From the NCBI GenBank assembly GCA_010279815.1, contig QEOQ01000544.1:213467-225379 (forward strand): 11,913 nt of DNA. Direction: 5' to 3'. This DNA is from Brachionus plicatilis. Its lineage: Eukaryota; Rotifera; Eurotatoria; Ploima; Brachionidae. Positions 8,268 through 11,913 of the stretch are shown here, one piece after another; the first letter of the stretch is position 1; each line of letters opens with the position of its first letter. Made by a program: the position numbers and the translations under genes. A model generated the notes under the pieces. That model did no database searches, had not been told where the DNA came from, and saw only the letters and a list, made by a program, of their open reading frames with translations.

Positions 8268-8610
8268 ACGTCATAGTCATTTGACGTCGAGCTAAAGTAA
8301 ACCAACAGCATTTTACGTTATCTTGAAATTATAATAAAAAACGTCTTATCAACCTCTTTTTATTTCTCTCTCTCTCTCTTTCTCTAAATTTTTGTACAAA
8401 GGTGATTGATTTTCTGGAAAAAAAAACAACTCAAAAAATTATTTTTAATAATAAATTATAATTTTATGCCAAGAGAAGAGCCCAGCAACCAATCGAAAGC
8501 AAATAAATAATCTCCGAGTCACATGAGACCCTGGCGATAGATGACTCGAGTGTGTGTATTTATAAACGCGTTGTTGTTAACCGAGCAACAGTTGCCGTAG
8601 TTATAAAAAA
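8268..8610 (+). promoter_or_regulatory. probable promoter region of the downstream two-exon gene
   Basis: Motifs seen in order: ACGTCA (8268-8273) and TGACGTCG (8282-8289), both CRE/bZIP-like; a CT tract (8365-8385) of the type bound by GAGA-factor proteins in some arthropods; CCAAT (8489-8493); CACATG E-box and ATGACTCG AP-1-like sequences between 8518 and 8550; and TTTATAAA (8559-8566), a TATA-like box about 430 bases before the start codon. The spacing of CCAAT to TATA (about 70 bases) is conventional. Local sequence is less A+T-rich than the upstream 2.7 kb. The transcription start is inferred to lie near 8590 and is not visible directly. Confidence 0.4.
8365..8385. repeat. CT microsatellite upstream of the gene
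   Basis: (CT)n interrupted once by TTT. The same interrupted pattern occurs in intron 1 at 9198-9219. It may be a GAGA-type regulatory tract, or a simple microsatellite. Confidence 0.7.
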
Positions 8611-8767
8611 AAAATATTATTTTTGTTGTTTAGCAAAATTTTGCTCGTTGTTGTGGAGTCAAGAGAAAATTTCATTTATTTTTTGCGATTTTTAATTTTT
8701 TTCGAGTTGTTATCGAGTTTCTATAGCCATAGAATTAGAAACAAATTTTCTACAGCAACCAAGCGCC

Positions 8768-8806
8768 ATGTTTCTCTCTCTCTTCTATTTTAACAAGGAA
8801 ATTTGA
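8768..8806 (+). CDS. upstream ORF 1 in the 5' leader (12 codons)
   Basis: ATG at 8768 to TGA at 8804-8806, partly made of a short CT tract. If the transcript starts near the TATA-like box, ribosomes would meet this before the main start. It shows no protein-level similarity to anything, and a regulatory role is inferred only. Confidence 0.25.
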   Translation: MFLSLFYFNKEI

Positions 8807-8858
8807 CTATCTTAGTGTATAGTTGTAATCGTAGTCACGGTTACTAGGCGATCGAGTG

Positions 8859-8909
8859 ATGATCGTTTCATCACCATTGCCGACTGAAACGATAACAACT
8901 GTTAGCTAA
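8859..8909 (+). CDS. upstream ORF 2 in the 5' leader (16 codons)
   Basis: ATG at 8859 to TAA at 8907-8909. The peptide begins MIVSSPLPTE, a Ser/Thr/Pro-rich composition like the main protein. It contains the stem-loop at 8862-8893. It could regulate translation of the main ORF, or be a chance ORF. Confidence 0.3.
   Translation: MIVSSPLPTETITTVS
8862..8893 (+). promoter_or_regulatory. perfect 9-bp stem-loop in the 5' leader
   Basis: ATCGTTTCA (8862-8870) pairs with TGAAACGAT (8885-8893) around a 14-base loop. It lies about 100 bases before the main ATG and inside upstream ORF 2. Confidence 0.4.
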
Positions 8910-8994
8910 TTTTTATTTTGATACCCATAGATACAATTTTGCTTGAATTCGGCATCTACTAACAACAATCGTTATAGAGATACGAGTTTAATTA

Positions 8995-9159
8995 ATGGTA
9001 GCCACGATAGTTGCCAATACGACGAGTATTACTACGACGACTAGTGCAAACAGTGTCTTAGAGCCTAAAACAATAATTAATCTCAATAGCAATAATTACA
9101 CCTCATCTTCACTGACATCTTCATCGCTAACAACCATCTCCAACACTACTCACAACAAG
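8995..9159 (+). CDS. first coding exon of a Ser/Thr-rich, then Ser/Gln-rich protein
   Basis: ATG at 8995 opens 55 codons (MVATIVANTTSITTTTSANS at the start, ...TTISNTTHNK at the end) and runs to AAG followed by GTATTT, a good splice donor at 9160. An in-frame TAA at 8989-8991 makes this the first possible Met in the frame. Read through, the frame stops at 9172-9174, soon after the donor. The exon is clearly richer in G+C than its flanks and is rich in Ser, Thr and Asn, the same style as the exon at 10626. The donor falls after a complete codon (phase 0), which matches the phase-0 acceptor at 10625. No domain is recognised. It is probably the disordered N-terminus of the same protein. Confidence 0.7.
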
Positions 9160-9197
9160 GTATTTATTTATTAAAACAATTTTTTTTCTCTTACACA

Positions 9198-9219
9198 CTC
9201 TCTCTCTCTCTTTCTCTCT
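9198..9219. repeat. CT tract near the 5' end of intron 1
   Basis: (CT)n with one TTT interruption, starting 38 bases after the donor. Positions 9205-9219 are perfectly complementary to 10403-10417 at the other end of the intron. Confidence 0.8.
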
Positions 9220-9301
9220 ATTTTTTTTCAAAAATTTTGTTCTTTAATAAATTTATTGAATTGATGCAGCTTAACAAAAAAATTGAAAGTTAAATTCTGT
9301 T

Positions 9302-9353
9302 CCTTTTGCCGCAAAAGGTTTGGTGACCACATGGCATCATGCTGGTCATGGTG
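9302..9353. repeat. dyad-rich patch in intron 1
   Basis: CCTTTTGC-C-GCAAAAGG (9302-9318) is a perfect inverted repeat. It is followed by GTGACCA (9322-9328), which nearly pairs with TGGTGAC near 9350. It is less A+T-rich than the rest of the intron. The function is unknown. Confidence 0.35.
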
Positions 9354-9657
9354 ACATGAAAATTGTCTTGGTCGCCTTTTTCAATGATGTAGACCCCATT
9401 GATTTTAATTTTGAAATTTTAATTTTGGTATTTTTTGATGGCTTAAAAAAATTATACAAACTTGAAATTTTTTTTAAAAAAATTAAATTGAGTCTCGTTA
9501 GCCTTCATTTTGAAAAATTATAGAAAATTTAATTTAATTTTTTTGGACTATCAATTATTATTGATTATTTTAAATGGGAACAAAAAAGACTCCTAAATTA
9601 ATAGTAAAAAAAAATCCATACGAAAATCTTTAACCAAATGTTTTTAAGGGAAAAAAA

Positions 9658-9981
9658 TGGTTCTCTCAGAGGTTCATTCGAATGACTTTAAATCCCTATT
9701 AATTAATAAAAATTTTAATAAGAAAACTTCAAAATTAAAAAATAAATATTTTTGAATAAAAAAAAAATTGGTTCCCTCAGTTGTTAGTTGGAATGACCTA
9801 AGCTCACCTTTTAACCTCTATTAATTAATTTAAATTTTAATTAGAAAACTTCAAAGTAAAGAGAAAAAAATATTTAAAAAAAAAATTGGTTACCTCAGAG
9901 GTTAGTTCGAATGACTTTAAACCTTTATTAATTAATTAAAATTTTAATAAGAAAACTTGAAAGTATAGAGAAAAAAATTCG
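9658..9981. repeat. three tandem repeat units in intron 1
   Basis: Units begin at about 9658, 9769 and 9887 (periods 111 and 118). Each runs TGGTTnnCTCAG, then a GTTnnTTnGAATGAC block, then a TATTAATTAAT block, then TTTTAATnAGAAAACTT, then an A-rich tail. The second unit carries a few extra bases (around 9800-9812), explaining the longer period. This is an aged intronic minisatellite with no coding content. Confidence 0.85.
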
Positions 9982-10390
9982 CTTATAAGATGACTTATTA
10001 CAGTTACTTTTTTTACTCAAAAAAATAGTAATTATCAAATTAAATAAAAAAAATACAATTGTTTAATTATTAATCTCTTAAAGAGAAGTCATTTTTTAAA
10101 GCTTTAAAATTTTTTTAAGCTTAAATTAAATTTAAAATTGATGAAGAATCAATCAGTCATTAAAAGAAATAAAAAGCAAGAACTGATCTGTTGATTGAGC
10201 ATTGAATTTTCACAAAAGTCCTTAAAAATGAATGTAATCTTATTCAAACTTTTAAAATTAAATCCTATTTAAATATAATATAAGGTAATAAAGAGCCGAT
10301 TTGTTGAGAATTAATTGTTCTTTTTTTTTGTTTCAAACTAATCGAAAATTCGGCGCTTTATTTAAGCGATTTTAAAAAAAGAAAAGAAAT

Positions 10391-10417
10391 AGAGAGAGAG
10401 AGAGAGAGAAAGAGAGA
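10391..10417. repeat. GA tract near the 3' end of intron 1
   Basis: (AG)n with one AAA interruption, ending about 208 bases before the acceptor. It is the reverse complement of the CT tract at 9198-9219, including the interruption. Confidence 0.8.
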
Positions 10418-10625
10418 CAAAGAAAGAAGAAAAAATTTCAAGGCGCCTTTTTTTCTTACTTAATTTTCCCCTCAAAATAAATTAAATTTTGTTGCCCCTA
10501 AAAAAAGAACAAAACAAAAATCTTGAAAATCATTTGAACAAAAAAATAAGATAGACACCCAATTTGAATCATCAAGTGTTTAGAAAATGTGCTCGAAATT
10601 AATCATTTACTCTTTTTGCTAAAAG

Positions 10626-11270
10626 ATGTCGTGTAGTATTGATGACTCGAATCAAGCGACATCACTACTAATCCAGTCATCCCAATTAGACAAGCCGCAA
10701 TCTTCTCTGTCCAACACGTCAACTTCCAGCTCATCGACCCCATCTTCATCGCAAAACTCTGCACCCAATTCAAACAGCCCACCGTCCAATCTAATCTCGC
10801 TGGTCACGCCGCAAAACTTTCAAAAACTCAACTGTGTCAGCAACCAGTCTAGCAACCAGCAGCAAGGCCCGACAAAAATAGTGCAAGCGGGCACCCACTA
10901 CATTCTTACCACGGTCTACCAAGGAAACTCGGGCCAAAAAGTGGTCAGCGTCAATCCGGCCAACAACCAGCCAGGCCAGCCTCTCATGCTCAACTCACAA
11001 AACATGGCCAGCTCCAGCTCAGTCGGAAGCTCGAGCTCGTCCAACCAAAACTCGTCACCACTATCCGATCAACAAACTACCACAATCACTCTCACATCGC
11101 CAAATTTGCAGCCAATGCAGAACGCCAACCAGGCTACCATCATATTTCCTCTGCAAAACCAGCAATACCCGAGCTATGTGGACACCAATCAAGGCCACAC
11201 TGGCCAAAATGTTAACTTGTTCTCGCCTCTGGGCGCTTCATCCAACAGCCACTACTACACATTTCAATCG
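10626..11270 (+). CDS. second coding exon, Ser/Gln/Asn-rich (putative nuclear regulator, 3'-partial)
   Basis: The exon starts directly after the acceptor AG (10624-10625) and encodes 215 residues in phase 0 up to TCG followed by GTAATT, a splice donor at 11271. Read past the donor, the frame ends within nine codons in intron-like Phe/Lys sequence, so the last residues there are not protein. The first 80 residues are Ser/Asn/Pro-rich with a poly-Ser run near 33-42. Residues 82-118 (PTKIVQAGTHYILTTVYQGN onward) form the most ordered-looking part, with alternating hydrophobics. Residues 128-145 are again Ser-rich, and 148-205 are Thr/Gln/Asn-rich with a TIIFPLQ segment. There is no signal peptide, membrane span or zinc-finger. 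This composition is typical of Gln/Ser-rich transactivation regions of metazoan transcription factors (Sp-like factors for example), but the DNA-binding part would be in later exons outside the window, so I give no gene name. G+C is much higher than in the flanking introns. Confidence 0.75.
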
Positions 11271-11913
11271 GTAATTTTTTTTTCTTTGTTCAAATAAAAA
11301 AATTATTTAATTTTGAATTTTAATCCAGAGCACTAAGTCTAAAGTAAAATAAAAATTTATTTCTAATTAAATCATGTGAAATCAAAATTTTAATTCGCTT
11401 TGAAAAAATAAAATTTTTTCTAAACAATACCACGAAATAGTGATTAATTGAAGGAAAAAATTTTATTTTCTTATGAAAAAAAAAATAATTTTTTTCCCGG
11501 TTAAATCAAGTTTTGTCAAAATTTAAAAGCTTTTTGAATTAAAAATAATTTTATTTCTCTATTTATCAAGTGACATGAATAATTAAATTCTTGGAAAAAA
11601 GTTTTTAAATTTCTAATTTTAATTTAGATTTTTTTTAGACTTAAATTATGTTATGACTTAGAAATATTTTCTGTCCAAAATTGTGATTCATTAAAGGAGA
11701 AAAAAAAATTTTTTTCTTCTGTCTATGTCAAGTGAGATTAAACGACCAAAAATGTATTTTTCGAAATTTCTTATTTTGAATTAAGGATACTTTATCTTTA
11801 ATTCTTATTAAATTAATTGAAAAAAAATTAAATTTTAGCGCTTTTTGAAAAAGATTTTTTCTAAAATTTGAGATTAGGTCTTAATTATTTATTTATTTAA
11901 ATTTTGTTACTTA
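11271..11913 (+). other. start of intron 2, runs off the window
   Basis: A+T-rich sequence after the donor GTAATT at 11271, with no further exon of credible composition. Diverged direct repeats are visible, for example GTGATTAATTGAAGGA near 11440 and GTGATTCATTAAAGGAGA near 11683, each followed by A and T runs. A weak acceptor (AATCCAG, ending 11328) exists but would add only seven codons before a stop. Confidence 0.5.

Larger units (their letters stand above)
9160..10625 (+). other. intron 1 (1466 bp)
   Basis: Donor AAG|GTATTT (9160) and acceptor TTTTTGCTAAAAG|ATG (ending 10625) both lie between whole codons. The intron is A+T-rich and holds a CT tract near its start, a GA tract near its end, three tandem repeat units (9658-9981) and a short dyad-rich patch (9302-9353). 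An open frame at 9320-9523 inside it has low-complexity Phe/Lys/Leu composition and no splice context, so I do not call it a gene. Confidence 0.6.

Noticed and set aside
9320..9523. Open frame of 67 codons inside intron 1
   Set aside because: It turns into Phe/Leu/Lys-rich low-complexity translation after about 30 residues, with no splice context and no similarity recognised.
11329..11352. Alternative terminal exon after a 58-nt intron (11271-11328)
   Set aside because: The acceptor AATCCAG is plausible, but it would add only STKSKVK before a stop, and a low-complexity protein ending without any domain is unlikely. RNA-seq would settle it.
1..11913. CRISPR arrays, bacterial operons, phage or viral modules
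   Set aside because: No regularly spaced short repeats, no ribosome binding sites and no recognisable viral proteins. The whole window has eukaryotic gene structure.

Overview
The window looks like a piece of the nuclear genome of an invertebrate animal, most likely an ecdysozoan and probably an arthropod. The evidence is very A+T-rich noncoding DNA (around three quarters or more A+T by eye), markedly more GC-rich exons, GT-AG introns, AATAAA polyadenylation signals, a DUF229-family gene and decayed DNA transposons. There are no bacterial operons or ribosome binding sites. The species cannot be named from this sequence.

Left part (1-1600): the 3' part of a DUF229 gene (sulfatase/alkaline-phosphatase-like fold) enters from the left edge and ends at 1031, followed by its 3' UTR. 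Just downstream (1183-1484) lies a decayed Tc1/mariner transposase fragment. It is interrupted by a 53-nt segment with GT...AG borders and by stop codons.

Middle (1485-8267): gene-poor, A+T-rich DNA holding repeat debris. It contains an imperfect foldback hairpin (2525-2855), clusters of GTGATCA-type dyads (3205-3465), a 671-bp element with 110-bp terminal inverted repeats and a probable 8-bp target duplication (4120-4790), and a second, broken copy of the DUF229 3' end (5269-5535). The core of that copy is nearly identical to the first gene, while its flanks have diverged. No gene was recognised from 5556 to 8267.

Right part (8268-11913): the 5' end of a second plus-strand gene. There is a promoter-like zone with CRE-like, CCAAT and TATA-like motifs and CT tracts, a 5' leader with two small upstream ORFs and a stem-loop, and a 55-codon Ser/Thr-rich first coding exon (8995-9159). 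A 1466-bp intron follows, then a 215-codon Ser/Gln/Asn-rich exon (10626-11270) ending at a GT donor, with the next intron running to the window edge. All visible exon boundaries are phase 0. Composition suggests the disordered N-terminal region of a nuclear regulator, but no DNA-binding domain is inside the window.

No coordinated multi-gene system is visible. The main interest lies in repeat architecture, the patchwork duplication and the unusual intron structures.
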